Shown piece by piece: positions 37,081 through 48,312 of a stretch of DNA of 64,000 nucleotides. The DNA comes from Phaeovulum veldkampii DSM 11550 (GTDB lineage: Bacteria; Pseudomonadota; Alphaproteobacteria; Rhodobacterales; Rhodobacteraceae): positions 62,001 to 126,000 of the forward strand of contig NZ_PZKF01000005.1 of assembly GCF_003034995.1 (NCBI RefSeq), given 5' to 3'. A program made the position numbers and the translations under genes. How positions within the stretch are numbered: the stretch's first letter is position 1; every line of letters begins with the position of its first letter. The notes beneath the pieces were generated by a model. It worked only from the letters and a program-made list of their open reading frames with translations. It did not search any database and was not told the DNA's origin.

Positions 37081-40000
37081 ATGACCGAGTTTGATACCAA
37101 TTGGGTTGCCGCCGAGGAAGCCAAGCGCGCGTGGATGGATGAAAACAGCCTTTACAAGGCTGAGGATGAACATTCCTCCTGCGGGGTCGGGCTGGTGGTG
37201 TCGATCGACGGCAAGCCTTCGCGTCAGGTGGTGGAAAACGGCATCGACGCGCTCAAGGCCGTGTGGCACCGTGGCGCGGTGGATGCCGACGGCAAGACAG
37301 GCGACGGGGCGGGGATTCACGTTCAGATCCCGGTGCGCTTCTTCTACGACGTGATCCGCCGCACCGGCCATGAACCCGACATGGACAAGCTGGTCGCCGT
37401 CGGTCAGGTCTTTCTGCCGCGCACCGATTTCGGCGCGCAGGAACGCTGCCGCACGATCGTGGAAACCGAAGTGCTGCGGATGGGCCATTATATCTATGGC
37501 TGGCGCCACGTTCCGGTGAACACCGAGGTTCTGGGCGAAAAGGCCAATGCCACCCGCCCCGAGATCGAACAGATCCTGATCCGCTGCGAAAAGGACGTCG
37601 ACCAGGAAACCTTTGAGCGCGAACTGTACATCATCCGCCGCCGGATCGAGAAGGCCGCCGCCGCCGCGCAGATCGCCGGGCTTTACCTGTGCAGCCTGTC
37701 GTGCCGGTCGATCATCTACAAGGGCATGATGCTGGCCGAACAGGTGGCGGTGTTCTACCCCGACCTGATGGACGAACGCTTTGAATCGGCCTTTGCGATC
37801 TATCACCAGCGCTATTCCACCAACACATTCCCGCAATGGTGGCTGGCGCAGCCGTTCCGCATGCTGGCCCATAACGGCGAGATCAACACGCTGAAGGGCA
37901 ACGTCAACTGGATGCGCAGCCATGAGATCCGCATGGCCTCGACCGCGTTCGGCGATGCCGCCGAAGACATCAAGCCGATCATTCCGGCAGGCACGTCAGA
38001 CTCGGGCGCACTGGATGCGGTGTTCGAGGTGATGGTGCGTTCGGGCCGCTCGGCGCCGATGACCAAGACGATGCTGGTGCCCGAAGCGTGGTCGAAGGCC
38101 ACCACCGACATGCCTAAGGCGTGGCAAGACATGTATGCCTATTGCAACGCCGTGATGGAGCCGTGGGACGGCCCCGCCGCGCTGGCGATGACCGATGGCC
38201 GTTGGGTCTGTGGCGGGCTGGACCGCAACGGCCTGCGTCCGATGCGCTATGTCGTGACCGGCGACGGCCTGCTGATCGCGGGCTCCGAGGTGGGCATGGT
38301 GCCGGTGGACGAGGCGAGCGTTGTCGAAAAGGGCGCGCTGGGTCCGGGGCAGATGATTGCGGTCGACATGAAAGACGGCAAACTTTACCGCGACCGCGCG
38401 ATCAAGGACCGTCTGGCGGGCAGCCAGCCCTTTGGCGACTGGATCGAGAAGGTGGTCGACCTGAACGCGATGCTGCGCGACGTGCCGGAAAAGGCGCTGT
38501 TCGCGGGCGCCGATCTGCGCCGCCGCCAGGTCGCCGCGGGCTACACCGTCGAAGAACTGGAGCAGGTTCTGGCGCCGATGGCCGAAGACGGCAAGGAAAT
38601 GATCGCCTCGATGGGGGATGACACGCCGCCCGCGGTGCTGTCGTCGATCTATCGCCCGCTAAGCCATTTCTTCCGGCAGAACTTCAGCCAGGTCACCAAC
38701 CCACCCATCGACAGCCTGCGCGAAAGCCGGGTGATGAGCCTCAAGACGCGCTTTGGCAACCTCAAGAACGTGCTGGACGAAGACGGCAGCCAGACCGAAA
38801 TCCTGATCCTTGAAAGCCCGTTCGTCTGCAACGCCGAATTCGAAGTGATGATGACGCAGTTCGGCAGCCATGTGGCGGTCATCGACTGCACCTTCCCGGC
38901 AGGCGCCGGTCAGGAGGCGCTGCGCGAAGGGCTGGCGCGCATCCGCGCCGAGGCCGAAGATGCCGTGCGTTCGGGCGCCAACCATCTGGTGCTGACTGAC
39001 GAACATCAGGGCGTGGGCCGCGTGGCCATGCCGATGATTCTGGCCACTTCGGCGGTGCATTCGTGGCTGACCCGCAAGGGCCTGCGCACCTTCACCTCGC
39101 TCAACGTGCGGTCGGCCGAATGCATCGACCCGCATTATTTCGCGGTGCTGATCGGCTGCGGCGCGACCACGGTCAACGCCTATCTGGCGCAAGACAGCAT
39201 CGCCGACCGGATCGCCCGCGGCCTGCTGGAAGGCAGCCTTGAAGACGCGATGCGCCGCTACCGCGACGCGATCGACGCGGGCCTGCTGAAGATCATGTCG
39301 AAGATGGGGATCTCCGTCATCTCATCCTATCGCGGCGGGCTGAACTTTGAGGCGGTGGGGCTGTCGCGCGCCATGGTGGCCGAATACTTCCCCGGAATGC
39401 AGTCGCGCATTTCGGGCATTGGCCTGCATGGCATCCAGCGCAAGCTGGAAGAGGTGCATGCCAAGGGCTGGACCGCGGGGCAAGACATTCTGCCGATTGG
39501 CGGCTTTTACAAGGCGCGCAAATCAGGCGAGAAACACGCTTGGGAAGCGCAGACGATGCATGTGCTGCAATCGGCCTGCGAAAAGGCCTCGTTCGACCTG
39601 TGGAAACAGTATTCCGCAATGATGCGGGCGAACCCGCCGATTCACATCCGCGACCTGCTGGACATCAAACAACTGGGCAAGCCCGTGCCGATCGAAGAGG
39701 TGGAATCGATCACCTCGATCCGCAAGCGCTTCGTGACGCCGGGCATGAGCCTTGGCGCGCTGTCGCCCGAGGCGCACAAGTTGCTGAACGTCGCCATGAA
39801 CCGCATCGGTGCAAAATCCGACAGCGGCGAGGGTGGCGAAGACCCAGCGCATTTCGTGCCCGAACCCAACGGCGACAACCCCAGTGCCAAGATCAAGCAG
39901 GTGGCCTCGGGCCGGTTCGGCGTCACCGCCGAATATCTGAACGCCTGCGAGGAGTTGGAAATCAAGGTGGCGCAGGGGGCCAAACCCGGCGAGGGCGGCC

Positions 40001-41619
40001 AGTTGCCGGGCATGAAGGTCACGGCGCTGATCGCGCGGCTGCGCCATTCGACGCCGGGCGTCACGCTGATTTCACCGCCACCGCACCACGACATCTACAG
40101 CATCGAAGACCTTGCGCAGCTGATCTATGACCTCAAGCAGATCAACCCGCGCGCCAAGGTGACGGTCAAGCTGGTGGCCTCGTCGGGCGTGGGCACCATT
40201 GCGGCGGGCGTGGCCAAAGCCAAGGCCGACGTGATCCTGATATCGGGCCACAACGGCGGCACCGGGGCCAGCCCCGCCACGTCGATCAAATATGCGGGCC
40301 TGCCGTGGGAAATGGGCCTGACCGAGGCGCATCAGGTTCTGGCGATGAACAAGCTGCGCGAACGGGTCACGCTGCGCACCGATGGCGGCCTGCGCACCGG
40401 GCGCGACATCGTGATGGCCGCCATGATGGGCGCCGAGGAATATGGCATCGGCACCGCCGCGCTGATTTCCATGGGCTGCATCATGGTGCGCCAGTGCCAG
40501 TCGAACACCTGCCCGGTGGGCGTGTGCACGCAAGACCCCGCCCTGCGCGCCAAGTTCAACGGCACCGCCGACAAGGTGGTCAACCTGATCACCTTCTATG
40601 CGCAAGAGGTGCGGGAAATCCTTGCCAGCATCGGCGCGCGCTCGATGGATGAGGTGATCGGCCGGGCCGACCTGCTGACGCAGGTTTCGCGCGGCTCGGC
40701 GCATCTTGACGACCTCGACCTGAACCCGCTGCTGATTACCGTCGATGGCTGGGACAAGATCGTCTACGACCGGTCCAAGCCCCGCAACCATGTGCCCGAC
40801 ACGCTGGATGCCGAAATCATCCGCGACGGCGCGCGCTTCTTTGAAGACGGCGAGAAGATGCAGTTGTCTTATGCGGTGCGCAACACCCACCGCACCATCG
40901 GCACCCGCGCCTCCAGCCTGATCGTGCGGAACTTCGGCATGAAGAACGCGCTGCAACCCGACCATCTGACGGTCAAGCTGACCGGCTCTTGCGGGCAGTC
41001 GCTGGGCGCCTTTGCCGCGCCGGGCCTGAAGCTCGAGGTGATGGGCGATGCCAACGACTATGTCGGCAAGGGCCTGTCGGGCGGCACCATCACCGTGCGC
41101 CCGCCGATGGTCAGCCCGTTGGAGGCGTCGGAAAACACGATCATCGGCAACACGGTGCTGTACGGCGCCACGGCGGGCTACCTGTTCGCCGCGGGCCGCG
41201 CGGGCGAACGCTTTGCCGTGCGCAACTCGGGTGCGTCGGTGGTGGTGGAAGGCTGCGGCACCAACGGCTGCGAATACATGACCGGCGGCGTCGCGGTGAT
41301 CCTTGGCCGGATCGGCGCCAACTTTGGCGCGGGCATGACCGGGGGCATGGCCTACCTGTATGACCCCGAAGGGGCGGCAACCGCCTATATCAACCCCGAA
41401 AGCCTTGTGACCTGCGCCGTGTCGCATCCGCATTGGGAGGCCCAGTTGAAAGGCCTGATCGAGCGGCATGTGAAGGAAACCGGCAGCCGCAAGGCCGCTG
41501 CGATCCTCCAAAACTGGGAGGTGGAGCGCGCCCGTTTCCTGCAGGTCTGCCCCAAGGAGATGCTGGTGCATCTGCCCCATCCGCTGACCGAAGCCGCGCT
41601 GCAGGTGCCCGCCGAATAA
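37081..41619 (+). CDS. gltB: glutamate synthase (NADPH) large subunit
   Basis: A 1512-residue enzyme that makes two glutamates from glutamine and 2-oxoglutarate. The N-terminal Ntn amidotransferase domain should begin at Cys34 (HSSCGVGLV) after removal of a 33-residue propeptide. The central and FMN-binding synthase domains follow (SGHNGGTGASPATSIKYAG near residue 1055), the 3Fe-4S cysteines are in GCIMVRQCQSNTCPVGVC near 1140, and a GXGXG-type beta-helix closes the protein (GSCGQSLGAF). GAGGAGGC precedes the ATG. Confidence 0.97.
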   Translation: MTEFDTNWVAAEEAKRAWMDENSLYKAEDEHSSCGVGLVVSIDGKPSRQVVENGIDALKAVWHRGAVDADGKTGDGAGIHVQIPVRFFYDVIRRTGHEPDMDKLVAVGQVFLPRTDFGAQERCRTIVETEVLRMGHYIYGWRHVPVNTEVLGEKANATRPEIEQILIRCEKDVDQETFERELYIIRRRIEKAAAAAQIAGLYLCSLSCRSIIYKGMMLAEQVAVFYPDLMDERFESAFAIYHQRYSTNTFPQWWLAQPFRMLAHNGEINTLKGNVNWMRSHEIRMASTAFGDAAEDIKPIIPAGTSDSGALDAVFEVMVRSGRSAPMTKTMLVPEAWSKATTDMPKAWQDMYAYCNAVMEPWDGPAALAMTDGRWVCGGLDRNGLRPMRYVVTGDGLLIAGSEVGMVPVDEASVVEKGALGPGQMIAVDMKDGKLYRDRAIKDRLAGSQPFGDWIEKVVDLNAMLRDVPEKALFAGADLRRRQVAAGYTVEELEQVLAPMAEDGKEMIASMGDDTPPAVLSSIYRPLSHFFRQNFSQVTNPPIDSLRESRVMSLKTRFGNLKNVLDEDGSQTEILILESPFVCNAEFEVMMTQFGSHVAVIDCTFPAGAGQEALREGLARIRAEAEDAVRSGANHLVLTDEHQGVGRVAMPMILATSAVHSWLTRKGLRTFTSLNVRSAECIDPHYFAVLIGCGATTVNAYLAQDSIADRIARGLLEGSLEDAMRRYRDAIDAGLLKIMSKMGISVISSYRGGLNFEAVGLSRAMVAEYFPGMQSRISGIGLHGIQRKLEEVHAKGWTAGQDILPIGGFYKARKSGEKHAWEAQTMHVLQSACEKASFDLWKQYSAMMRANPPIHIRDLLDIKQLGKPVPIEEVESITSIRKRFVTPGMSLGALSPEAHKLLNVAMNRIGAKSDSGEGGEDPAHFVPEPNGDNPSAKIKQVASGRFGVTAEYLNACEELEIKVAQGAKPGEGGQLPGMKVTALIARLRHSTPGVTLISPPPHHDIYSIEDLAQLIYDLKQINPRAKVTVKLVASSGVGTIAAGVAKAKADVILISGHNGGTGASPATSIKYAGLPWEMGLTEAHQVLAMNKLRERVTLRTDGGLRTGRDIVMAAMMGAEEYGIGTAALISMGCIMVRQCQSNTCPVGVCTQDPALRAKFNGTADKVVNLITFYAQEVREILASIGARSMDEVIGRADLLTQVSRGSAHLDDLDLNPLLITVDGWDKIVYDRSKPRNHVPDTLDAEIIRDGARFFEDGEKMQLSYAVRNTHRTIGTRASSLIVRNFGMKNALQPDHLTVKLTGSCGQSLGAFAAPGLKLEVMGDANDYVGKGLSGGTITVRPPMVSPLEASENTIIGNTVLYGATAGYLFAAGRAGERFAVRNSGASVVVEGCGTNGCEYMTGGVAVILGRIGANFGAGMTGGMAYLYDPEGAATAYINPESLVTCAVSHPHWEAQLKGLIERHVKETGSRKAAAILQNWEVERARFLQVCPKEMLVHLPHPLTEAALQVPAE

Positions 41620-41651
41620 GGCGCGCATCCCCGCCATGTGGCAGGCAACCT

Positions 41652-41684
41652 GCCGCCTCCGCCCTTGACCGGGGCGGGGGCGGC
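41652..41684 (+). terminator. GC-rich hairpin after gltB
   Basis: GCCGCC-TCCGCCC can pair with GGGGCGG-GGGCGGC across a short loop, 33 bases after the gltB stop and just before mtgA. There is no T-run, so it is a weak terminator or a transcript-processing element at best. Confidence 0.35.
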
Positions 41685-41691
41685 ATGACTT

Positions 41692-42447
41692 ATGGCGATC
41701 ATGGCCCGCAAGAAATCCACCCCCGCAGGCGCCCGCAAAAAGGTGCCCAGCCCGCCCGCGCCAACCCCGCCCCGCGCGATTGTCGCGCGTGCCCGTCGGT
41801 GGGTGCTGCGCGGGGTTCTGGGCGTGCTGGGGGCGCTGCTGGCGCTGGTGCTGCTGTTCAGCGTAATCAACCCGCCGACCACGCTGACGATCCTGTCGGA
41901 ATCTCAGCGGTTGGGCGGGGTGCAGCGTAAATGGGTGCCGATCGAAAAGATTGCGCCGGTCATGGCCCGGTCGGTGGTGGCTGCCGAAGACGCGAACTTC
42001 TGCCTGCACTGGGGCTTTGACATGGCCGAAATCCGCAGGGCGATTGACACTGGATCAAACCGCGGCGCCTCGACCCTGTCGCAGCAGGTGGTGAAAAACG
42101 TGTTTCTCTGGCAGGGCCGCAGTTGGGCCCGCAAGGCGCTAGAGGCCACGATCACCCCCCTTGTCGAGACGGTCTGGACCAAGCGGCGCATTCTTGAGGT
42201 CTATCTCAACATCGCTGAATTCGATACCGGGGTGTTCGGCATCCATGCCGCGGCCGAGCATCATTTCGGCGTGACGCCCGACAAGCTGACACCTCGGCAG
42301 GCCGCCCTTCTGGCCGCCGTCCTGCCCGATCCCAAGGGCCGCAACGCGGTGCGCCCCTCGAAATTCACCGACAAACGCGCCAATGCGATTCAGGATGGCG
42401 CCGAAACCATCCGCCGTGACGGCCGCGCGCGCTGCTTTGCGCCCTAG
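41692..42447 (+). CDS. mtgA: monofunctional peptidoglycan glycosyltransferase
   Basis: A 251-residue family 51 transglycosylase that polymerises lipid II into glycan strands. One N-terminal membrane anchor (GVLGVLGALLALVLLFSVI near residue 45) is followed by the catalytic region: ARSVVAAEDANFCLHWGFD near 88, with the catalytic glutamate, RGASTLSQQVVKNVFLW near 124 and KRRILEVYLNIAEFDTGVFG near 165. ATG 41692 or 41701 may start it. It converges on xylA, 3 bases from its stop. Confidence 0.93.
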   Translation: MAIMARKKSTPAGARKKVPSPPAPTPPRAIVARARRWVLRGVLGVLGALLALVLLFSVINPPTTLTILSESQRLGGVQRKWVPIEKIAPVMARSVVAAEDANFCLHWGFDMAEIRRAIDTGSNRGASTLSQQVVKNVFLWQGRSWARKALEATITPLVETVWTKRRILEVYLNIAEFDTGVFGIHAAAEHHFGVTPDKLTPRQAALLAAVLPDPKGRNAVRPSKFTDKRANAIQDGAETIRRDGRARCFAP

Positions 42448-42450
42448 GCA

Positions 42451-43752
42451 TCAGACATAGCGGTTCCAGAGGTTTTCCAGCCGTTCCTGCCGCCCTGATC
42501 GCGGCTCGGGGTTCAGCCCCTCTGACAGAACGCGGGCGTGAAGGCTGTCCAGATCTGTGTGCAGCATCGCGGCATTCCCGGGCTTGTCCCAGCCCGCATA
42601 GCGCGCCGCCCGCGCCGCCTCCAGCCCGCCATCGGCCAGCAAGGCCGCCGCCGCCTTCAGCGCCCGCGCACACACATCCATCGCGCCCACATGGGCCAGG
42701 ATCAGGTCTTCGGGGTCAAGGCTTTGGCGGCGCAGCTTGGCGTCGAAATTGGTGCCGCCAGTGGCAAAACCGCCCGCACGCAGGATTTCGTAATAGGCGC
42801 GCGCCATTTCCGGCACGCTGTCGGGGAACTGATCGGTATCCCAGCCGGATTGATAATCGTTCCGGTTCATGTCGATCGAACCAAAGATGCCCAGGCTCGC
42901 CGCCGTTGCGATCTCGTGTTCAAAGCTGTGCCCGGCCAGAATGGCATGACCCTGCTCGATGTTGACCTTGACCTCGGCCTCCAGCCCGAACCGGCGCAGA
43001 AAGCCGTAAACGGTGGCCACGTCATAGTCATACTGATGTTTTGACGGTTCCTGCGGCTTCGGCTCGATCAGGATCGCGCCCTTGAAGCCGATCTTGTGCT
43101 TGTACTCGACGACCATCGACAAGAACCGCCCCATCTGCTCTGCCTCGCGGGCCAGATCGGTGTTCAACAGCGTCTCGTAGCCCTCGCGCCCGCCCCACAG
43201 AACATAGTTTTCCCCGCCCAGACGGTGGGTCGCATCCATGCAGGTTTTCACCGTGGCCCCGGCATAGGCGAACACCTCGGGGTCGGGGTTGGTGGCCGCC
43301 CCCGCCATGAACCGGCGGTGCGAGAACAGGTTGGCCGTGCCCCACAACAGCCGGGTCCGGGCGCCCTGCATCCGGGTGCCGATATAATCGACGATCTCTT
43401 CCAGATTGCGGGCGCTTTCAGCAAAGCTTGCGCCTTCGGGGCGCACATCGGCATCATGGAAACAGAAGAAGGGCTGGCCCAGAATGGCAAACATTTCAAA
43501 CGCCACATCAGCCTTCATCCGGGCCAGTGCCATCGTGTCGCCAAACCACGGGCGCTGAAATGTCTGCCCCCCGAACGGGTCGCCGCCGGGCCAGGCAAAG
43601 CTGTGCCACCAGGCCACGGCAAAGCGCAGATGGTCCTCCATCCGCTTGCCCTGCACCACCTCATCGGGGTTGTAGTGGCGAAAGGCGAAGTCGTTTTGGC
43701 TGTCTGGCCCTTCATAGCGGATGGGTGCGATGCCCTTGAAAAAGTCGGTCAT
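42451..43752 (-). CDS. xylA: xylose isomerase
   Basis: A 433-residue TIM-barrel enzyme converting D-xylose to D-xylulose. [12 protein letters not shown] near residue 99 has the catalytic histidine, [15 protein letters not shown] near 178 and [18 protein letters not shown]-like [13 protein letters not shown] near 230 carry the metal ligands, and [19 protein letters not shown] near 290 closes the site. Length is normal. Its start overlaps the xylB stop by 4 bases, and it is the last gene of xylFHGBA. Confidence 0.97.
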   Translation of the reverse strand: MTDFFKGIAPIRYEGPDSQNDFAFRHYNPDEVVQGKRMEDHLRFAVAWWHSFAWPGGDPFGGQTFQRPWFGDTMALARMKADVAFEMFAILGQPFFCFHDADVRPEGASFAESARNLEEIVDYIGTRMQGARTRLLWGTANLFSHRRFMAGAATNPDPEVFAYAGATVKTCMDATHRLGGENYVLWGGREGYETLLNTDLAREAEQMGRFLSMVVEYKHKIGFKGAILIEPKPQEPSKHQYDYDVATVYGFLRRFGLEAEVKVNIEQGHAILAGHSFEHEIATAASLGIFGSIDMNRNDYQSGWDTDQFPDSVPEMARAYYEILRAGGFATGGTNFDAKLRRQSLDPEDLILAHVGAMDVCARALKAAAALLADGGLEAARAARYAGWDKPGNAAMLHTDLDSLHARVLSEGLNPEPRSGRQERLENLWNRYV

Positions 43753-45185
43753 GTCAGTCCTCTGATGGCCGCCTGTGCGGCGCGATGGCGGGCATGGCCC
43801 GCGTCGAAGGCCGCGCTCAGCGCGCGGTCGGGTTCGATCATGCGGGCGGTGGCGGGGGGGGTAACGACCTCGACCCCGGCGCCGGTGGCGGCCATCAGCC
43901 CCAACCGGGCCGCGCCGAACGCCGCGCCGAAATCGCCCGCGACGGGCACCACAACCGGCGTGCCCAGCGCGGTGGCTATAGCCCCAAGCCAATAGTCCGA
44001 CCGCGCGCCACCGCCCACGGCCAGCAGGCTGTCGATCCTTGTGCCGGTGGCGGCCAGCGCATCGCGGCAATCGCGCAGCGCAAAGGCCACACCCTCCAGC
44101 ACGGCGCGGGTGGCAGCGGCGCGATCGGTGGCATGGTCCAGCCCGATGAAGGCACCGCGGATGGCGGCATCGTTCAGCGGCGTGCGCTCGCCACCCAGAT
44201 AGGGCAGAAAGCGGGTCTTGCCCGGCGGCAGCAACGGGCCCAGCGCCCCGGTCAGCGCGGCGGCATCGGCTCTGGCCAGCCGGGCAAACCAGTTCAGCGC
44301 ATCGGTGGCGGCAAGGATCACCCCCATCTGATGCCAACGCCCCGGCAGCGCATGGCAAAAGGTATGCACCGCGCTGGCAGCATCGGGGCGGTAGCCGTCA
44401 TTGGCGGCGAACAACACGCCCGAGGTGCCGAGGCTGACAAAGGCCTGCCCGGCATGGACCACGCCCACCCCCACGCCAGAGGCCGCATTGTCGCCGCCAC
44501 CGCCCGCCACCGGCACCCCCCGCGGCAGGCCAAAGCGGTCGGCCAGTTCCGGGCGCAGATGGCCCGACACAGCGGCGCCTTCGACCAGCCGGGGCATCTG
44601 GGCACGGGTCATGCCGGTGGCGGCCAGCAGATCATCCGACCAGTCGCGCGCCCCGGTATCCAGCCAGCTTGTGCCCGCCGCATCCGACATGTCGGCCACC
44701 GCCTCGCCGGTCAGCCACAGGCGCAGGTAATCCTTGGGCAACAGCACCCGCGCCACGCGGGCAAAGACCGCCGGTTCATGCCGCGCCACCCAGACCAGCT
44801 TGGGCGCGGTAAAGCCCGGAAACACGATGTTTCCGCTGATCGCACGAAAGCGGGGGTCGGCGTCCAGTTCGGCCGCCTCGCGGTGGGCGCGGGTATCGTT
44901 CCACAAGATGCAGGGCCGCAGCACATCATCCGACGCCGACAGCAGCACCGCACCATGCATCTGCCCCGACAGCCCGATCCCCTTGACCGCCCCCAGGCCG
45001 CGCGCGGCAAGCTGGCCCAGCACCGACTCGGCCGCGCCGATCCAGTCGGCGGGCGATTGTTCGGCCCAACCCTCGGCGGGGCGCGACACCGCCAGCGGCG
45101 CCGACGCCTCGGCGATCACATGTTGCGCCTCGTCGATCAGCACCGCCTTCAGCCCCGAGGTGCCCAGATCGAGCCCCAGATACAT
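43749..45185 (-). CDS. xylB: xylulokinase
   Basis: A 478-residue FGGY-type sugar kinase that phosphorylates D-xylulose to xylulose 5-phosphate. [17 protein letters not shown] at residues 3-19 is the phosphate-binding loop, [17 protein letters not shown] near 75 the substrate loop, and [20 protein letters not shown] near 385 the C-terminal ATP motif. It overlaps xylG upstream and xylA downstream by 4 bases each, so the three are translationally coupled. Confidence 0.95.
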   Translation of the reverse strand: MYLGLDLGTSGLKAVLIDEAQHVIAEASAPLAVSRPAEGWAEQSPADWIGAAESVLGQLAARGLGAVKGIGLSGQMHGAVLLSASDDVLRPCILWNDTRAHREAAELDADPRFRAISGNIVFPGFTAPKLVWVARHEPAVFARVARVLLPKDYLRLWLTGEAVADMSDAAGTSWLDTGARDWSDDLLAATGMTRAQMPRLVEGAAVSGHLRPELADRFGLPRGVPVAGGGGDNAASGVGVGVVHAGQAFVSLGTSGVLFAANDGYRPDAASAVHTFCHALPGRWHQMGVILAATDALNWFARLARADAAALTGALGPLLPPGKTRFLPYLGGERTPLNDAAIRGAFIGLDHATDRAAATRAVLEGVAFALRDCRDALAATGTRIDSLLAVGGGARSDYWLGAIATALGTPVVVPVAGDFGAAFGAARLGLMAATGAGVEVVTPPATARMIEPDRALSAAFDAGHARHRAAQAAIRGLT

Positions 45186-45934
45186 CACGCGCCCCGCCGC
45201 TCGGGCATCTTGCCCAGAATGATCATGCCCAGAATGTCCTCGTCGGTGACCTCGGCCACGTTCACAGTTCCCACAAGCTGGCCGTTCTTCATCACGCTGG
45301 CGCGGTCGCACAGCTTCATCACGTTGTGGATGTCATGCTCGATCAGAAAGATGCCCAGACCCTGCGCCTTCAGTTCCTGAATCAGTTCCGCCACCATCTG
45401 CGTTTCCTGCGGGCCAAGTGCCGCGGTGGGTTCATCCATGATCAGGATGCGCGCGTTGAAATAGACCGCGCGGGCGATGGCCACCGACTGCCGCTGCCCA
45501 CCCGACAGGGCCTTGACCGGCGTCTTGAACTTGGCAAAGTTCGGATTCAGCCGGCCCATGATGCGGCGGGTTTCGGCCTCCATCGCGGCGTCATCGACAA
45601 AGCCAAAGCGCGTGGTCAACTCGCGCCCCAGAAACAGGTTCGAGGCGGCATCCAGATTGTCGGCCAGCGCCAGCGTCTGATAGATCGTCTCGATATTCAG
45701 CGCGCGGGCATCACGCGGGTTACGGATTTCGACCCTTTCACCATCGATGAAAATATCGCCCGTATCCTTTTGATAGGCGCCCGACAGGCATTTGATCAGC
45801 GTCGATTTGCCTGCGCCGTTATGGCCCAGCAGGCCCACCACCTCGCCGGGAAAGAGATCGACGGTAACACGATCCACCGCCTTGATGCCGCCGAAGGCGA
45901 TGGAAATGTTGCGCAACTCAACCAGCGGCGTCAT
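45185..45934 (-). CDS. xylG: xylose ABC transporter ATP-binding protein (single-domain form)
   Basis: A 249-residue ATPase: Walker [14 protein letters not shown] near residue 38, signature [14 protein letters not shown] near 140, Walker [15 protein letters not shown] near 160. Enterobacterial XylG is a double ATPase of about 510 residues; this one has only one domain, so it presumably works as a dimer. It is complete, with no sign of truncation: it overlaps xylH and xylB at both ends (ATGA). The gene order makes xylose import the likely role. Confidence 0.92.
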   Translation of the reverse strand: MTPLVELRNISIAFGGIKAVDRVTVDLFPGEVVGLLGHNGAGKSTLIKCLSGAYQKDTGDIFIDGERVEIRNPRDARALNIETIYQTLALADNLDAASNLFLGRELTTRFGFVDDAAMEAETRRIMGRLNPNFAKFKTPVKALSGGQRQSVAIARAVYFNARILIMDEPTAALGPQETQMVAELIQELKAQGLGIFLIEHDIHNVMKLCDRASVMKNGQLVGTVNVAEVTDEDILGMIILGKMPERRGA

Positions 45935-47229
45935 GATTTTTCTCCGGTCCGCTTGCGATACTGAATGTCGATCCAGACCGCGAGAACAAGAACAAGGCCC
46001 ACGACGATGTTCTGGAAGGGCGCATCCACCCCCACCATCGCCATGCCCGATTGCAGGCTTTGCATGATGATCGCACCCAGAATGGCGCCATAGATCGTGC
46101 CGACCCCACCCGACAGCGCGGTGCCGCCGATCACCGCCGCGGCGATCACGCGCAATTCGTCCAGCGTGCCGATGTCGTTGGTGTGGTTTTGCAGCCGCGC
46201 CTGCGCGATGATCGCGGAAAGCCCACACAGAAAGCCCATCAGCGCAAAGACCTTGACCGTCAGCATCCGGGTGTTGATGCCCGACAGTTCGGCAGCGTCG
46301 GGGTTGCCCCCCGCGGCAAAGATGTAGCGGCCCAGCCGGGTGCGGCGGGCCAACACCGTCATCGCCACCGCCACAACGACAAGGATCAACACCGAGATCG
46401 GCAGCCCGAATGCCTCGGTATAACCTTCGGGCATCACCTCGCCGCGGGCGGCGAAATCGCGCCGCAGGCGGGCGGCGGGCACCTGATAGGCGTTCAGCAC
46501 CGCCACAAAGCCCAGGATGGCCGCTGCGGCAAGGCTGGCCATCACCGCCTCGGCCCAGACCGGCTTGACCGGAAAGCCGTGGCGCACCTTGTCGGCTCGC
46601 GCGCGCCAAAGCGCCCAGATCGCCGCGATCGAGGCCGCCGCGCCCAACGCCCAGGACAACGGCTCGCCCAATGTGCCCTCGATCCCGCCGAACAGCATGA
46701 AGGTGGAGTCAAGCGGCCCCACCGTCTGCCCGTCTGTCAGATACCAGCCGACGTTGCGCCAGACCAGCAGCCCGCCCAGGGTGACGATAAAGGCTGGAAT
46801 GCGTTGATAGCCGATCAGCCAGCCGTTGAAGGCGCCGATCAGCGCACCGGTGGCCATGCCCGCAATCATGGTGGCCGGCGCGATCAGCGGGTGACCGATG
46901 CCAAGGCCTAGGGTCTGCGGCAAGATCCAGACCTGCATCACCCCCATCACCGCCGAGCAGGTCGCCAAAAGCGCCCCCACCGACAGGTCGATGTGGCGGG
47001 TGACGATCACGAACACCATGCCAGTGGCCATGATCGCCACCGAAACCGTCTGGATCGACAGGTTGAAGATGTTGCGCGGCGTCAGAAACCGGCCGTCGGT
47101 GAACATGTTGAACACCAGACACAGCGCGACAAAGGCACCGATCATGCCCAAAAGGCGGGTGTCGATTTCAAGCGATTGCAGAAGGCTGCGTCGGGGTGCC
47201 TTTGGGCTGGCAGAAGCCGCGTCGGTCAT
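45931..47229 (-). CDS. xylH: xylose ABC transporter permease
   Basis: A 432-residue permease of the ribose/xylose class with about ten membrane helices. [23 protein letters not shown] near residue 64 and [23 protein letters not shown] near 375 are family signatures; a loop rich in charged residues (about 205-235) is inserted mid-way as in XylH. It overlaps xylG by 4 bases and follows xylF after a 60-base gap with a hairpin. Confidence 0.94.
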   Translation of the reverse strand: MTDAASASPKAPRRSLLQSLEIDTRLLGMIGAFVALCLVFNMFTDGRFLTPRNIFNLSIQTVSVAIMATGMVFVIVTRHIDLSVGALLATCSAVMGVMQVWILPQTLGLGIGHPLIAPATMIAGMATGALIGAFNGWLIGYQRIPAFIVTLGGLLVWRNVGWYLTDGQTVGPLDSTFMLFGGIEGTLGEPLSWALGAAASIAAIWALWRARADKVRHGFPVKPVWAEAVMASLAAAAILGFVAVLNAYQVPAARLRRDFAARGEVMPEGYTEAFGLPISVLILVVVAVAMTVLARRTRLGRYIFAAGGNPDAAELSGINTRMLTVKVFALMGFLCGLSAIIAQARLQNHTNDIGTLDELRVIAAAVIGGTALSGGVGTIYGAILGAIIMQSLQSGMAMVGVDAPFQNIVVGLVLVLAVWIDIQYRKRTGEKS

Positions 47230-47251
47230 GATGAAAAGATGTCCCGCAAGG

Positions 47252-47280
47252 GGCCACCCCGGCTCTGGGCCGGGGCGGCC
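47252..47280 (-). promoter_or_regulatory. hairpin between xylF and xylH
   Basis: A 12-base stem with one mismatch (47252-47263 with 47269-47280) and a 5-base loop lies just after the xylF stop. Such hairpins between binding-protein and permease genes are known to lower downstream expression by partial termination or by protecting the upstream mRNA from decay. There is no strong T-run. The role here is inference from position. Confidence 0.5.
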
Positions 47281-47289
47281 GGGTCAGGG

Positions 47290-48312
47290 TCAGTTGCAGG
47301 GGGCGGGGCCGGCGGTCACGCCTTGGCAAAGCGTTTCCTTGGTGATCCAGCCCGCATCCACCACCGCGCTCAGGTTGTCTTTGGTGATCGGCATCGGCGC
47401 GAGGAACTTGGCCGTCATCGCGGTGCCTGCGGGCGAGGTCCAGGTCACCGCGCCATCCACCGCCTCCATCGCGGCGCCACCTGCCAGCGCCACCGCGATT
47501 TCCGCCGCCGACCGGCCCAGATCGCGCGAATCTTTCCAGACCGACACGGTCTGCGTGCCCAGTGCAATGCGGTTCAGCGCGGCGTGGTCGCCGTCCTGCC
47601 CCGAAACCGGAATGCCGGCCATGCCCTGCGCACTCAGCGCCGCAACGGCACCGCCCGCGGTGCCATCATTCGAGGCCACCACCGCATCGACCTTGTTATC
47701 GTTCGCGGTCAGGATCTGTTCCATGTTGCGCTGCGCATTGGCGGGCAACCAGCCGTCGGTATAGGCCTCGCCCACGATCTTGACCTTGCCGGCGTCAATC
47801 GCGGCTTGCAGCACTTCTTGCTGGCCGCCGCGCAGGAAATCGGCGTTGGGGTCGGTGGGCGAGCCTTTGATCATCACATAATTGCCCTCGGGCACCTGTT
47901 CGAACACGGCGCGCGCCTGCATCCGGCCCACTTCGACGTTGTCGAAGGTCAGATAAAACGCGCGCGGGTCTTCGATCAGCCGGTCATAGGCGATCACCGG
48001 AATACCCTCGTCGGCAGCCGCCGAGACGGCAGGCACGATGGCCTGCGTATCCTGCGCCAGAATGATCAGCGCGTTCACGCCCTGCGCCATCAGGCTTTCG
48101 ATATCCGACAACTGCTTGGCCGAGGACGATTGCGCATCGGCAGAGACATATTTCGCCCCCGCCGCCTCCAGCGCCGCCTTGATCGCCGCTTCGTCGGTTT
48201 TCCAGCGTTCTTCCTGGAAATTCGACCAGGAAACGCCCACGGTCATTTCGGCATAGGCCGAGGTCGAAACGCCTGCTGCCAGCACAACGGCGGCAAGAAG
48301 GGTCTTGTGCAT
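47290..48312 (-). CDS. xylF: xylose ABC transporter substrate-binding protein
   Basis: A 340-residue periplasmic protein. The signal peptide ends after TSAYA (about residue 21). The mature protein has [17 protein letters not shown] near 26, [22 protein letters not shown] near 104 and [20 protein letters not shown] near 210, matching the xylose-binding XylF type rather than general ribose binders. It leads the xylFHGBA operon and is divergent from the ROK regulator gene. Confidence 0.95.
   Translation of the reverse strand: MHKTLLAAVVLAAGVSTSAYAEMTVGVSWSNFQEERWKTDEAAIKAALEAAGAKYVSADAQSSSAKQLSDIESLMAQGVNALIILAQDTQAIVPAVSAAADEGIPVIAYDRLIEDPRAFYLTFDNVEVGRMQARAVFEQVPEGNYVMIKGSPTDPNADFLRGGQQEVLQAAIDAGKVKIVGEAYTDGWLPANAQRNMEQILTANDNKVDAVVASNDGTAGGAVAALSAQGMAGIPVSGQDGDHAALNRIALGTQTVSVWKDSRDLGRSAAEIAVALAGGAAMEAVDGAVTWTSPAGTAMTAKFLAPMPITKDNLSAVVDAGWITKETLCQGVTAGPAPCN

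Noticed and set aside
45185-45934. Truncated xylG
   Set aside because: Both ends overlap neighbouring genes neatly and all ATPase motifs are present once; this is a one-domain family form, not a broken gene.
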